From Folioceros fuciformis (Eukaryota > Anthocerotophyta > Anthocerotopsida > Anthocerotales), in contig JBNGIO010005394.1 of the NCBI GenBank assembly GCA_049999805.1, positions 42,576 to 106,575 on the forward strand: 64,000 bases of DNA, read 5' to 3'. Within the stretch, counting starts at the first letter, position 1, and each line of letters begins with the position of its first letter. The notes beneath the pieces are model-generated. The model had not been told where the DNA came from. It did no database searches and was given only the letters and a program-made list of their open reading frames with translations. The position numbers and the translations under genes are program-made. Positions 10,540-21,865 of this stretch are shown here, in pieces.

Positions 10540-12031
10540 TCAATATCGAGAAGTTAGATGGTACTAACTTTCCGTTCTGGAAGAACAAGTGTATAATGTT
10601 CTAGTGCAGGAGAAGCAGATGAAGCCCATAAAGTTGCTAGGAGTGAAACCTGTTAGCATGACTCAGGATGAGTGGCAGGATCTAGATAAGCTTGCTAGGT
10701 CTACCATCATGCGAACATTGTCGAAGTCGGTCTACTTTAATGTGAACTTGAAAGACAAGACCACGAGTTACGAGCTATGGCAGAAGTTGTGTGACCTATA
10801 TGAGAAGCAAAGTGTGGCTTCTCAGGTGTACTGGTTGAAATAGTTGGTGGACTTGAAGATGAAGGAAGGGACGAGGATGCCCGATCATCTAAATGAGTTC
10901 AATACCATTTTCAGCCAGCTCTCATCTCAAGGTATCTCGTTTCCAGATTCTGTGAGAGCTATGTTTCTGTTGGTCACATTACCAGAGAGTTGGGACACCT
11001 TTCATACAACTCTGAGTAATTTCGTTCCTGCTAGTGGTCTCACCATTGTAAATGTAGAAGGTAGCCTGTTAACAGAGGAGGTGAACAGGAAGAATATGGA
11101 ACCTTCAAAAGGTTCCAATGCCCTCATGGTGAGAGGAAGGTCTACTTCAAAGGGGAAGTACAAGGAGTGAAGTCTTTCCCATAGCAAATCTCGTGGTCGT
11201 AACAATGTTGAGTGTTACCATTGTCACAAGAAGGGTCACATCAGGAAGGACTACGAGAAGTTCAAGAAGGACAAAGGAAAGAAGAAGAAGCAGAGCGACA
11301 ACAAGGCAAGTCCGAGTATCAAGCATGATGAGGTGAATTCTGTTGACGATGGAGATATTCGTATCTCTTCTTCTTTCGATTCTACACAACTAATAGCCGT
11401 GGAGAGTCACTTATTCTCTAATTGGATAATTGACTCTAGAGCATCTTTCCATGTTACTCCGCATAGGGAGTGGTTTAGAACTTATGATGCTACTAAGAAA
11501 GGATGTGTTCAGCTTGGAAATAACTACGCTTGCAAGATTGCAGGCATTGGTGATGTGCAGCTGAAGTTTGAGAACGGATCTTCATTCATGCTAAAGGATG
11601 TTAGGCATGTTCCGAAGTTGACAAAAAACATGATTAGCGTAGGGCAGTTGGATAATGCTGGCTACCACTTCAGATTTGAAGATCATTCTTGGAAGATCTC
11701 TAAAGGTCCTCTTGTGTTAGCTCGTGGATTGAAGTGTGGCACTTTGTACTCACTTTAGGTAACCACTGTCGAGGATCATGTGATTTGTGTAACGGAACAG
11801 CCAAATGTTTCTTTGTGGCATTGTCGATTAGGACATATGTCTCGAAAAGGAATGAAGATCTTATCTCATTTTGGTTACGTCCCTGCTTTTGACTTCTCCA
11901 ATTTCTCCGTGTGTGAGCATTGTTTGTATGGGAAACAGACAAAGTCACCACATGGAGCAAGAGGTAAACACAAAAGTAAACCTCTTGAATTGGTTCTCAG
12001 TGACGTATGTGGACCTATGCCCACTGTATCA
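10540..12031 (+). pseudogene. Element A gag, protease, GAG-pre-integrase and integrase start
   Basis: Copia gag begins near 10540 with IEKLDGTNFPFWKNK (frame broken near 10580) and continues with DEWQDLDKLARSTIMRTLS and YELWQKLCDLYEKQ. A zinc knuckle CYHCHKKGHIRKDY follows at about 11212, with the last Cys replaced by Tyr. Protease WIIDSRASFHVT (about 11423) has Arg in place of the Gly of the DSG box, which should inactivate it. The GAG-pre-integrase region LWHCRLGHMSRKGMKILS (about 11815) and integrase start LELVLSDVCGPMPTV lead directly to the insertion point of element B at 12031. Stops at 10841, 11168 and 11756 (mostly TAG or TGA) interrupt it. The next integrase residues are found on the minus strand at 18672. 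Confidence 0.85.
12027..12031 (+). repeat. Target-site duplication of element B, left copy
   Basis: TATCA directly before the LTR. Its partner is TGATA at 18673-18677, the reverse complement, because the right flank has been inverted. Confidence 0.85.
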
Positions 12032-12272
12032 TGTCGTTTATGAACAGCGATTAAGATTGCATTAAGCGCACGACCGTGCTAGGAAAGATACACGACGCTA
12101 GAGTGCAAACAACTAAATTGGCATTCAAGCGACGTTCGCGTGGTGTTCATGAGACATGGCAGTTACTAACGACTAACCGTCGTTCGTAGCCCTAGGATAG
12201 AATATGTATATATATATTTAAATTTAACCTAACTACATAGCTTAATTAGGTAAAGCGAACATCCTTCCAACA
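12032..12272 (-). repeat. 3' LTR of element B
   Basis: On the minus strand it starts TGTTGGAAGG and ends AACGACA. It is 241 bp with TG..CA termini and a near-identical inverted copy at 18678-18918. Confidence 0.93.
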
Positions 12273-12699
12273 CCCCCACGTGAGCTTTACGCCTTAATCT
12301 GTCGTGAGCTTTACGCCTTAATCTGTCCATGGCGGGGCTCGCTCTCCGACTGCTGTCAGCCCTACGGCAGCTGCTAGAGCGACTGATCGCCTTTCTTGCC
12401 TGCATTCTTGTCACGATTGATTTTCTAACCTCTGAGCTCGAAGTCGCCTGGAATGGTACTCTACAGTAGGACTGCCTGCCGCCATACTTAGTCACGGCTG
12501 TGTTGCTCTCAAAGATAATCAAGATTGAAGCAACACTCTCCTTTTCGACTTCACAGCATCTGAGCTTGTCCCAACGGTGCCTCTTGCCTGCTGCAAGTTG
12601 GCATCGATGATGAGTTTGAACTAGGAGTGAGCCGCAACTTCTACTATGCCGAGGCACTGCTGAGTGATTGACGTCCAGCAGCCTACAGCCTGTTGTGCA

Positions 12700-14487
12700 T
12701 TTCAGTGATCACAAGCAGTCAGGCCTAGTCTTTTTGCATGTTTGGTATGTAGCTCTTTAGACAAGGCCTTGGTCAGCAAGTCGGCTGGGTTTTCTACTGT
12801 AGAAATATAGGTCACAGCAATCTTTCCATCTGCTACTACTTCTCTAATAAAGTGGTGATGGATCTCTACATGCTTCGTTTTTTAGTGGAATACTGGATTC
12901 TTGGTGAGCGCAATTGCGCCTTGGTTATCACAATACACCACTATTGCATCTTTCTAGGCCACCCCAACGTCAGCTAAGTTCCTCCTTACCCAGATTGTTT
13001 CTTTTGCTGCTACTGTCAATGCCTTGTACTCGGCCTCAGTGCTTGAGGTGGACACTGTGGCCTGTTTCTTGCTTGACCATGAGACAGGTCCCCCTGCTAG
13101 CATGAATACGAACGCTGACAGTTATTTCCTGTTGTTCAGGTCCGAAGCCCAATCCGAGTCACAAAATCCTTCGAGGGTAAGGTTCCCTCCCTCTGTGCCT
13201 GCATATACTATCCCATGAGTAGGTGTGTACTTCAAGTATCTAAAGGTGCATTTCACCTGGCTCCAGTGCTCAGGACTTGGGTTCTCCAAACTGTGACTCT
13301 AAGCTGACAGCAAATGCAATATCTGGCCTTGTTACATTTGCAAGATAGATAAGTGTGCCCACAACATGTCTATACGAAGTCTTTGCCATTTCATCAGCTT
13401 CCTCAGGTGTCAATGGTTCCAGAGTCCTGGTCAGCTTCAAACCAATTGCAAGCGGAGTTGCACACCCATTTGCTTCAGCCAGGCTAAATCTTTTCAAGCC
13501 CTCTTTTATGTATTTTTGCAGGCAAATTGACAGCTTTCTGGCTGATCGGTCCCTTGCAATTTCTATGCCCAGGCACCATGTGAGTTCTCAAAGTTTGGTC
13601 ATTCGAACTCACGCTTCAGCAGATCTTTCACTTTGCTCATCACACTACTTCTTCCCTTAGTGGCAGCCAAGACAAGGTCATCCACGTACAGCAGTAAGAT
13701 GAGAAACCTGTCATCCTCTCTCAGCATGTATAGCCCATGATCAGCTGTCCCTTGCTTGAAGCCTAGCTTCTTCATGTATGCGTCAATGCGTTGGTTCCAT
13801 GCCCTCGGACTCTATTTGAGTCCGTACAAGGTCTTGTTCAACCTACAAACTAGCTGATCCTTTCCTTGTTGCACATAACCCCTTCGGCTGTTGCATGTAG
13901 ATCTCTTCTTCCAGCTCGCCATGCAGGAAGGCGGTCTTCACGTCCATTTGCTCGAGATCTGAATCCAGGTGGGCTGCCAACGCTAACACCATCCTTAGAG
14001 TTGTAAATTTTACAAATGGAGCAAATGTCTCGGTAAAGTCTACTCCTGGTACTTGTGAAAAACCCCGGGCTATGAGGCGTGCTTTGTATCGCTCAATGCT
14101 TCCATCAGCCTTCTTCTTAAGCTTGAACACCCATTTACAAGAAATTGGTTTCCTGCTTTTTGGAAGCTCCACGAGTGACCAAGTACCATTCTTCACTATG
14201 GACGCATACTCATCGTCCACTGCCCTTTTCCATTGCTTTGCATTTGACCCTGTAAAGGCTTGTGTCAACGTGGCACGCTCCATAGGGCATGTGCTGGCTG
14301 CCAACATGGCTTGAACAAATGCACTTGAGGCTTGTGCATCTTCTGACATGTCTGCAGCACCATTTAAAGACTCCTCTGCAGCCTGTGCCCCCACTGAAGT
14401 ATCGACCGAGGTAACTGGTGCACTCCCTGATCCACTCTTTGCATTCCTTGTCTTAGACTTGGACTTATTTGGGCGCCAGTCCTCCAT
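12700..14487 (-). pseudogene. Element B reverse transcriptase and RNase H
   Basis: Minus-strand Copia RT. The linker starting MEDWRPNKSKSKTRN leads to the RT start (KQWKRAVDDEYASIVKNGTW), KPISCKWVFKLKKKADGS, the EQMDVKTAFLHGELEEE segment (about 13935) and, after a frameshift near 13870, LYGLKQSPRAW and the catalytic box LLLYVDDLVLA (about 13690). The RT end and RNase H connection follow at 13270-13497 (YRHVVGTLIYLANVTRPDIAFAV). RNase H proper is recognisable but heavily broken down to about 12700 (for example the CDNQ- and KHVEI-type segments). A short direct duplication of GTGAGCTTTACGCC lies in the 3' untranslated part near 12281-12323. Confidence 0.82.
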
Positions 14488-14788
14488 TTCCAGCGGAAGG
14501 CTCCTTCCAGGGCCTGTTCCTTTCCCTCAAACTATATCTATGTGTTGATGCATCTGGAACGGATCCATGTACATCTGGAGCATCCTTGTCAAGCATCTCT
14601 ACATCAGCATGCTTAGGTACCTCACCTTCACCATCGTCATCTTCAGGAGGAAGGTCATCATCTTCTGCATTAATTTCAGCAGTGTCGTCAACTTGCTCAC
14701 CAGTCTGGTCAAAGTGTGAGACTACAACATCATCACTTCCATCTTGACTGAATGCAGGGTATGGAGCAGCTGCATCCTCTTCCTTAGT

Positions 14789-16194
14789 TTATGTATAGTC
14801 ATTCATCAGCCCACCAACACTGGTGCCAGTTTCAGGTACAACCGAGCAGGGTGTTTGCATCACACTTCGTTCATCAAAGACAACACTTCTGGCATGACTC
14901 ACTGTCCTTGTCACATGGTCGTACAGCTTGTAGGCTTTGATGCCGTCAATGTAGCCTATAAACACTAATTTGTTGGCTCTATCTTGCAGTTTCGTCTTCC
15001 TCTTGGGCTTCAGAACAAATGCATAAGCCGGAGCACCAAAAATACGCAAATGTTGTACACCTGGCTTCCTTCCCCACCAGGCCTCGAATGGTGTTGTAAC
15101 ACTCGTGTAGGTAGCCGATTCAACAAGTAGTTAGCTATGTTAATCGCTTCACCCTAGTAAGAGCCTGACAAACGAGCCTATTTGAGAAGTGCTCTTGCTG
15201 TTTCCTGCAGCAGCTGATTTTTCTTTTCAGCGACACCATTAAGCGGGGCATTGTATGGGACAGTGAGCTGGCGTTGAATGCCGAGACCACGACAATAATC
15301 CTGAAAAGCATTTGAGGTATATTCCCCACCATTGTCGGATCGCAGGCATTTCAAGGATCGTCCATGCTGACGTTCTACCATGAGCAGATAATCCTTAAAT
15401 CTCTCCAGAGCCTCACTTTTGTGCCTCAAGATATACAGCATGCAATATCGTGTAGAGTCATCGATGAAAGTCATGAAATACGAACCTCCACCAATGCTCA
15501 GAACGGAGATGGGGCCACAAATATATGAATGCACCAAATCCAAGGGAGCTGTAGCACGGTGAGCTCCTGACTTGTCAAATGCAAATTCATGGTGTTTGGC
15601 ATAAATGCATGCTTCGCATAGTGGCAGGTCCCCCACTTGACCTGTAATGCCGTCAGAATACAAGGCACTATTTGCCATAGCCTGCAGCTTCTTTCCATGA
15701 GGATGGCCACACCTCAAGTGCCAAACAGTGGCTACCTCCTGCGAGGAAACATTGCCTCCAAGGCCAGCAATATTCAGGGTAGGTAACTTGCTACTGGGAG
15801 TGCTCAATTGGTAGATATCATTGACTGGATATCCTTCAGCAACTGCTACACCCGGATCCGTGCTCCTCACTATTGTGCACTTGTCCCCTCGAAAAGAAAC
15901 TTGCATTGCTCTATCCGCAGTAAGTTTCCGAACTGACAGTAAATTCTTTGTTATTGTAGGTACATGTAAAACATCACTTAATTCGAGATTCCCTCCGTGA
16001 TGTAAAGGCAGCGTGACCTTGCCTATGCCAACAATTGGTAATGTGCTTTCATCTCCTAGTAGCACCAATTGTGCTTCCCTGTACGGTCTGTACTCACAAA
16101 AGGAAGCTTTGTTGTGGCAGATGTGCGCAGAGGCACCTGAATCAATGAACCACGTTGGGGTATGCGAGCCAGCAGTGGTAAGGAACATAGTCAA
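14789..16194 (-). pseudogene. Element B protease, GAG-pre-integrase and integrase
   Basis: A long open part of the polyprotein (15178-16194, 338 codons) followed by a broken C-terminal part (14789-15049). Protease has an intact box, WFIDSGASAHIC (about 16150), then VLLGDESTLPIVGIG. The pre-integrase region is VATVWHLRCGHPHGKKL. Integrase has FIDDSTRY (first Asp), LRSDNGGEYTS (second Asp) and LNGVAEKKNQLL (catalytic Glu). The C-terminal part contains HLRIFGAPAYAFVLKP and LVFIGY, the usual Copia integrase tail. Stops between 15050 and 15180 (TAG in positions such as YWGEA) inactivate it. Confidence 0.87.
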
Positions 16195-16199
16195 AATTA

Positions 16200-17342
16200 C
16201 CTATGCTTGCTTCTTCTTAGGTGCCTGCGCATTGTGTGCCTCAGGAGATCTTGCACCATCCTTTCTAGGCTCGCCGGCCTTTCTTTTGCGACAGTCACAT
16301 GCCCAGTGACATGGTATACCGCACCAATTGCAACTACCTATCCTCTTCTGGCTGCCTGAGCTTTGGCCAGGTCCACTTGTAGCTGTCCTACCACCACGGT
16401 TTGCACTCCAGCCACCTCGGCCTCTCTTGAATGGTTTGCCTCTGCCTGCAAAAAGGGCTTGCTGACCCTGTGTTTGCTATTTTGCAGAGCGTGAAGACAG
16501 CCGCGTGGCTTCTTCCTGCAGCATCGCACTAACAACTCCATTGAAAGTTAGAGGATTTGCATCAAGCTTCAAGGCCTTGGCTATTCTAGTCTCAACCTTC
16601 GCCATGGCCTGTTGACCAGTGACAAAGGGCCCGTAACTTGGCGATAAGGAACTCAACAATGTACAAGCTGCGTCGTAGTCTGAAATCTTTGTCCCTGTTG
16701 AACTCAATCTTGCACGGGCAATTCTAAACCGAGCTATATGTAATGTTCAACTGTCTCCCCTTCTGACATCCGCAAACTGTGATATCTTGCAGATGCGGAC
16801 ATGGATGCCGCCATATCATGGGAGGCAAACATCATAGCAAGATGGTTCCACATGTCTTCTGCCGAGTCACCTGGTCCATCAGATGCTTGACACATCATCT
16901 CTGGAGCAAGGCCTGACCTGATCATGTTTCTTGCTCTAATGTCCGCCAGCCTTCAAACAGGTAGGTTTGCAGAAGCCTCTCCAGGTTTTGGTGTTGCACC
17001 ACTCACAATTTCCCATAATTTTTTCTCTTCCAATGCTCCTTGCATCCTCATGACCCAAATGTCATATTCAGCACCAGTGACCAGTCGGTCCTTTTCCTTG
17101 AAACCACCGCTGGTCAGAGATTGCAGTGCGCGAGTCATTTCAACTCGTGCTTTGTCATCATCATCCATTTTGGATTTCCAGAACCAGGAATAATCTTCGT
17201 GTGAAAAGTTTGTATTTACATATGCTCGCCTAGAGTCCACATCCGTACCTTCTTCAGAGTAGTCATCAAAATCAATCAACCCAACTTCTTGAGCAAGTTT
17301 CCTGAGCCACTCTGGAGATGTGTAAGTCCCTCGCTCACTCAT
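16200..17342 (-). pseudogene. Element B gag
   Basis: It starts at ATG 17342 with MSERGTYTSPEWLRKLAQ, chosen because it is the first Met of an open 129-codon stretch. It continues with VTGAEYDIWVMRMQGALEE (the region corresponding to the gag W-x-M segment) and RYHSLRMSEGETVEHYI. In the third part come DYDAACTLLSSLSPSYGPF, a Gly/Arg-rich stretch and the zinc knuckle CNWCGIPCHWACDC (about 16310-16350), a complete CCHC. Stops or frameshifts lie near 16950, 16730 and 16480. Protease follows without a large gap. Confidence 0.8.
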
Positions 17343-17970
17343 GAATTAACAGCTACCTGCATTGTTGGACTCCACCGGCCTGGACTGGCACACAGCACAC
17401 TTTGGTCGTCTTTGGTTTGACACAAGAGTTTGGGTAATTCTATTACTCTCCTGCAGTTGTGGCTTCATCGAAACAAAAAGTTTGATATCTATTTGCTGCA
17501 GGTGATTCTCCAACCTGACTATCTGATCTGTAAGACTATCTAACGTGGTAAGAATGTGCTAGGTTTGGCAGAGTGGAGTGCTGTTGATGTTGTCAAGTCT
17601 CTGGGTGAGATGCTACACGGCAACGGTGAGGGACTCGTCCCTCTCTCTTGTGACTGACTCAAGATGTAAAGGTGCTGACTCCCGTTGACGTTGCTGCACA
17701 GACCTACGGTGCTGGTGAATACTGGGATTAGCGGTGGCTAAATTTGGGATCCTTTCTCTCTGGAGACGCCTATCTGGCTATCTATTCCTCTCGATGGGCA
17801 GGTTGGTAATTTCGTAGAGAGGTACGGGCTGGAAGGCTCTACACTGATTCCCTCTATGGCTGCGGTGACGGTGCGCCATCCTAAGGAGCAGGTGAGCCTC
17901 CCTTCATCAATTCTTGGACCATTCTTGCTGCGTCCTACCAGCTTCTCAATTCGCAAGCGGAATGTGCGCC
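17343..17970 (-). other. gag-proximal part of the element B leader
   Basis: No coding signal on either strand. By position it is the untranslated leader just upstream of gag. It abuts the inverted C-terminal integrase of element A at about 17970, which is the left inversion breakpoint. Confidence 0.6.
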
Positions 17971-18672
17971 TTCACGCCGCTCTTCGAAGACCACCCGTCG
18001 CACCTCCATAGTTGGAGTAGGCTTCTTGTGCATCTTGGTCTCATTGAAGAACACGTCATTGCTGTGAACAACCCTCTTGGCCTCTGGATCCCATAGACGG
18101 TATCCCATCTCACCAGATTCACCATAGCCAAGAAAAATACATTTCTTGGACTTAGGTGCTAACTTGTCCCGAAACTCCTTTGGAACATGGCAGTATGCCT
18201 CGCAGCCAAACACTCGTAGATGCTTGTATGACGGCTTCTTTCCAGACCACATCTCCTCTGGAAGCTGCTCATCCACAGCCTTATTAGGAGATCTGTTAGT
18301 AAGATGCACCGCAGTAGCCAATGCTTCTGCCCAAAATCCATTAGGCAATCCAGAGTTTGACAACAAACTATGCATCCTCTCTTGGATGGTCCTGTTCATC
18401 TGTTCAGCCACACCGTTATGGGGAGGAGTATACGGGGCAATCGATTCTCTCTTGATTGCCTTGGAATCACAAAATGAATGGAAAGCCTTCGAAATGTACT
18501 CTCCCCCATTGTCTGTCCTCAAACACTTCAGTCAGAGGCCAGACTGATTTTCCACAAGGATGTAAAATTTTTGAAACACTGTTAGAACATCATCCTTTTT
18601 CCTCAAAGGATAAACCCACACCTTGCGTGAGTTATCATCAATGAAAGTGACAAAATAGGATGCACCACCTAA
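17971..18672 (-). pseudogene. Element A integrase C-terminal part, inverted
   Basis: On the minus strand the reading starts LGGASYFVTFIDDNSRKVW at 18672, which continues the text broken off at 12031 (GPMPTV, then S from the duplicated TATCA). It contains the catalytic region around FIDD, LRTDNGGEYISKAF (second Asp), HNGVAEQMNRTIQ (Glu), and the C-terminal HLRVFGCEAYCHVP and CIFLGYGE segments. It ends with MEVRRVVFEERRE at about 17971. The plus-strand text [17 protein letters not shown] at 19309 is its natural continuation. One TGA lies near 18538 at a Trp-type position. The rest is open for 195 codons. Confidence 0.88.
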
Positions 18673-18677
18673 TGATA
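18673..18677 (-). repeat. Target-site duplication of element B, right copy (inverted)
   Basis: TGATA on the plus strand, TATCA on the minus strand. It lies directly beside the TG end of the plus-oriented LTR and pairs with 12027-12031. Confidence 0.85.
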
Positions 18678-18918
18678 TGTTGGAAGGATGTTCGCTTTAC
18701 CTAATTAGGCTATGTAGTTAGGTTAAATTTAAATATATATATACATATTCTATCCTAGGGCTACGAACGACGGTTAGTCGTTAGTAACTGCCATGTCTCG
18801 TGAACACTACGCGAACGTCGCTTGAATGCTAGTTCACTTGTTTGCACTCTAGCGTCGTGTATCTTTCCTAGCACGGTCGTATGCTTAATGCGATCCTAAT
18901 CGCTATTCATAAACGACA
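18678..18918 (+). repeat. 5' LTR of element B, inverted into plus orientation
   Basis: TGTTGGAAGG to AACGACA, 241 bp, followed directly by the PBS. It is an inverted copy of 12032-12272. Its differences from that copy are mostly C/T and G/A. Confidence 0.93.
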
Positions 18919-18930
18919 TGGTATCAGAGC
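18919..18930 (+). promoter_or_regulatory. Primer-binding site of element B
   Basis: TGGTATCAGAGC immediately after the LTR, complementary to initiator Met tRNA. Confidence 0.9.
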
Positions 18931-19308
18931 TTGGTACCAGGCGTTGAAGCTATCCATTTGCTCTCTGCCGAGGAGCTGTAGCTTTCTGTCACCTGGATAG
19001 AAAGCAAATGGATATCTTCAATACCCTGCACAAACAGCCGATGTGAGATGGACTCCCTTGCCGCCAAGTGTGGCTGGTTGTTGTACCTGGCAAAATTTGT
19101 AGGACCAGAGCTCGAGCCGCTGATCTACAAGCTTGTCAACCAGATAGCCAGTCATGCGGAGGTGCAAGAAAGACGCAAAAGCCTGAAACTGCGCAAGAAG
19201 GTTGTCAAAATTCAGATGCGTCGATCTAGGAACAGCTAGAAAAGTCAGGCTTTGTGGATTGCTTACTGTGGGTAGCTGGCGCTACTTTGACCTGACTGTC
19301 AGGGGTAG
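18931..19308 (+). other. PBS-proximal part of the element B leader
   Basis: Untranslated leader sequence carrying a strong stem: TATCCATTTGCT at 18951-18962 pairs with AGCAAATGGATA at 19003-19014, and the pairing extends through GAAG/CTTC. It ends at about 19308, where element A linker coding resumes. This is the right inversion breakpoint. Confidence 0.6.
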
Positions 19309-21823
19309 GTTGAACGTCGTGATGTGGAGGAACCCGCTCCTCCACTTGTAGAAGAAGAGAGAGTGCAACCAGCTCCGGTCGAGGCACCTGTGCTTCGGAG
19401 GTTAGGAAGGATTTCACGTCCTCCTGACAGGTATGTTGCATCTCTTGATTATGTTGCGCTGACGAATTGTGGGGAGCCCTCTTATTATCAAGAGGCCATG
19501 TCACTGACTGACAAGGACAAGTGGGAGAAGGCGATGCAGTTGCAGATGGATTCGCTCCATAAGAATCAAACTTGGGAGTTGGTTCGGTTGCCTAGGGGCA
19601 AGAAGGCATTACCATGCAAATGGGTGTATAAGATGAAGAACATACCCCATTATGGCAAACTCAAGTACAAGGCACAATTGGTTGCTAAGGGTTTTAAGCA
19701 ACAACAAGGTATTGACTTTGATGAGATTTTCTCACCAGTTGTCAAAATGACCACCTTGCGATGTGTTCTTTGCTCTAGTTGCGAGGAGCGATATGGAACT
19801 TATCCCGATGGATGTGAAGTTGGCATTTCTATATGGTGATTTCTAGGAAAAGGTATACATGCAGCAACTAGAGGGTTTCATTGAGAAGGGCAAAGACAAC
19901 CTAGTGTGCAGGTTAAAGGAGCCTTTATGGTATGAAACAAGCACCCAAGGAGTGGTATTATAAGTTCCACTCATTTATGCTTTCTCAAGGCTACAAACGT
20001 AGCAAGGAGGATCATTGCCTCTATATGAAGCAAGCTAAGGATGGAAGCTTGCTCATTTTGGTCCTCTATGTGGATGATATGCTAATTCCTAGGAATAGCA
20101 GTGATGAGATTTCAGCGTTGAAGTCAAAGTTAAATGCTCGCTTTGACATGATAGACTTGGGAGAGGCAAGCCATATTCTTGGCATGTGTATTCGTCAAGA
20201 CAGACATAAGCATTTGCTTTACTTGTCTCAGACTGAATACATTAACAGGGTGCTTCAACGTTTCAATATGGAGAAGGGGAAGGTATTGAGTACTGTCATG
20301 AAGGTGATCGCCGATTAGGTAAGAAACCCTTAGCCAATTTTGTTTAGAATAGGATAGCAAATATATGTCTTAAGTGAACCAATGCTAGGATAAATAAACC
20401 TAGCTTAGCTAGATATTTCGCAAACTAGCTTAGAAATAGCTAGATGTTTCTAGGCAAGTTGAGTCGGAACACATGTTGGGTATTTCCCAACTTGTTGTTA
20501 GTGTAACCCTGCTGCCCAATGTGGGAAAACAGTAGAACTTAGGGTACACTAGCAAGGCGTCATGGAAGGAGCAGCGCTGATGCAAGGGCATGAAGCCAAC
20601 TCAGCTGGACGTTGGGTCGTGAAGATGGCTGGCACTAGGCAAAGGGGCAGCCAGGGTAGAAGTCGATAGTTGTTGAGGTTGCGCCGTGTAGCGCTGTAAC
20701 TTGGGGGAGGCAGCTCAAACCATGTTTTTGTGTTCTCTGGAATTGGGAGCTAGGATGAAGAACGTTTTCAGTGCCTTTCATTCCAGTGTTGCAGTTCATG
20801 GCGTAACTTACTTACTCACCAAGCTGCGTGTGTCACACAACTTCTTTAAAACCCAAATTGCTACAAGTTTTTGCTGCAATCTCTTCAATCAGAATCTTCC
20901 ATTTTCTGGACATGGATTGTCCTCACTTGCAGCAGATTGTGCTGCAATTTGTAACATGGAGAGTAGTGGGAAACAACACTAGGATACAGGTACAAATGCT
21001 AAATGTGCAAGCCGAAACCCCAAGCTTCAAGTGGGTGCTGGCCAGGCTCAAGACTTGACTCATCACAACATTGCCTTAGCACGACAATACTCCGTTGCCT
21101 CCATATGTGAAACTTTCAAGCAAGGATTGCCCAAGCTTTGCGGAGGACAAAGTTGAAATGGAGAAGGTTCCATACTCATCAGCTGTAGGGAGTTTGATAT
21201 ATGCAATGATTGCTACACATCTTGATATTGCTTTTGCAGTGGGAGTGGTTAGCAGGTTCATGTCAAACCCTGGCATGAAGCATTGGGAGGCAGTGAAAGG
21301 AGTTATGAGGTACTTGAATGGTACAAACGCTTTGTGCTTATGTTTTGGTAGTGAAGATGCATCTGTAGTGGGATATATGGATGCTGATTATGCAAGGGAT
21401 ATGGACAAAAGGAGGTCCACATCAGGTTATGTCTTCATGTGCACTGGAGGAGCAGTCTCGTGGCGATCTCGTTTGCAATCATGCATAATGCTATCTACCA
21501 AAGAGGTCGAGTATGTTGTAGCGACTAAGGCTTGCAAGGAAGCCATGTGGCTTGCTCGTTTAGTGGGAGATTTGGGGATTAGGGTTGAGTTGCCAATGTT
21601 GCATTGTGATAGCCAGAGTGCTATCCAATTGGCGAAGAATCTAGTATTTCATGCGAAGACCAAACATGTGGAAGTGAAGTATCACTTCATTCGAGAGGTG
21701 TTGGAAGACAAGAGGGTACAGCTTGTCAAAGTTCACACCAGTTAGAACCTTGCAGATATTCTTACCAAGGGGTTCTTTTCGGAGCAATTCGCACAAGCTC
21801 GGACACTCATGGGCATGAGGTAG
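19309..21823 (+). pseudogene. Element A reverse transcriptase and RNase H
   Basis: The linker [17 protein letters not shown] leads to [14 protein letters not shown] and the RT start ([20 protein letters not shown]). [10 protein letters not shown], the [12 protein letters not shown] segment (frameshifted and with TAG near 19844), KQAPKEWYYKF and the catalytic box LVLYVDDMLIP (about 20060) follow. The text is interrupted after VLST by an insertion at 20294-21086 and resumes with LPPYVKLSSKDCP, VGSLIYAMIATHLDIAFAVG, RNase H (YMDADYARDMDKRRSTSGYV, LSTKEVEYV, HCDSQSAIQLAKN, FHAKTKHVEVKYHFIRE) and the end ADILTKGF to TAG at 21821. Stops near 19840 and 21745 show it is inactive. Confidence 0.87.
20294..21086. 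mobile_element. LTR-like 0.79 kb insertion in element A RT
   Basis: The RT text breaks off after VLST and resumes with LPPYVKL. The insert begins TGTCATG and ends CACGACA, a short TG..CA inverted repeat typical of LTRs. The flanks AGTAC and AATAC look like a 5-bp duplication with one transition, although the exact boundary is ambiguous by a base. No protein domain is seen inside. It is best read as a solo LTR of an unrelated LTR retrotransposon family. Confidence 0.6.
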
Positions 21824-21865
21824 ACCACTCTCCTATGAAGATAAATTGGCCTTTAAGTGGGAGGT

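Larger units (their letters stand above)
12032..18930 (-). mobile_element. Copia element B, inserted in minus orientation into element A
   Basis: A second Copia family. Its 3' LTR is 12032-12272 (minus orientation), its PPT GTGGGGG lies just inside at 12273-12279, and its coding region runs on the minus strand from gag ATG 17342 to RNase H near 12700. Its 5' LTR (18678-18918) with PBS (18919-18930) is now in plus orientation, because the 5' end was inverted together with part of element A. The two 241-bp LTRs differ at about 12 positions by eye (about 95% identity). Its leader is split into about 18919-19308 (plus) and about 17343-17970 (minus). Confidence 0.85.
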
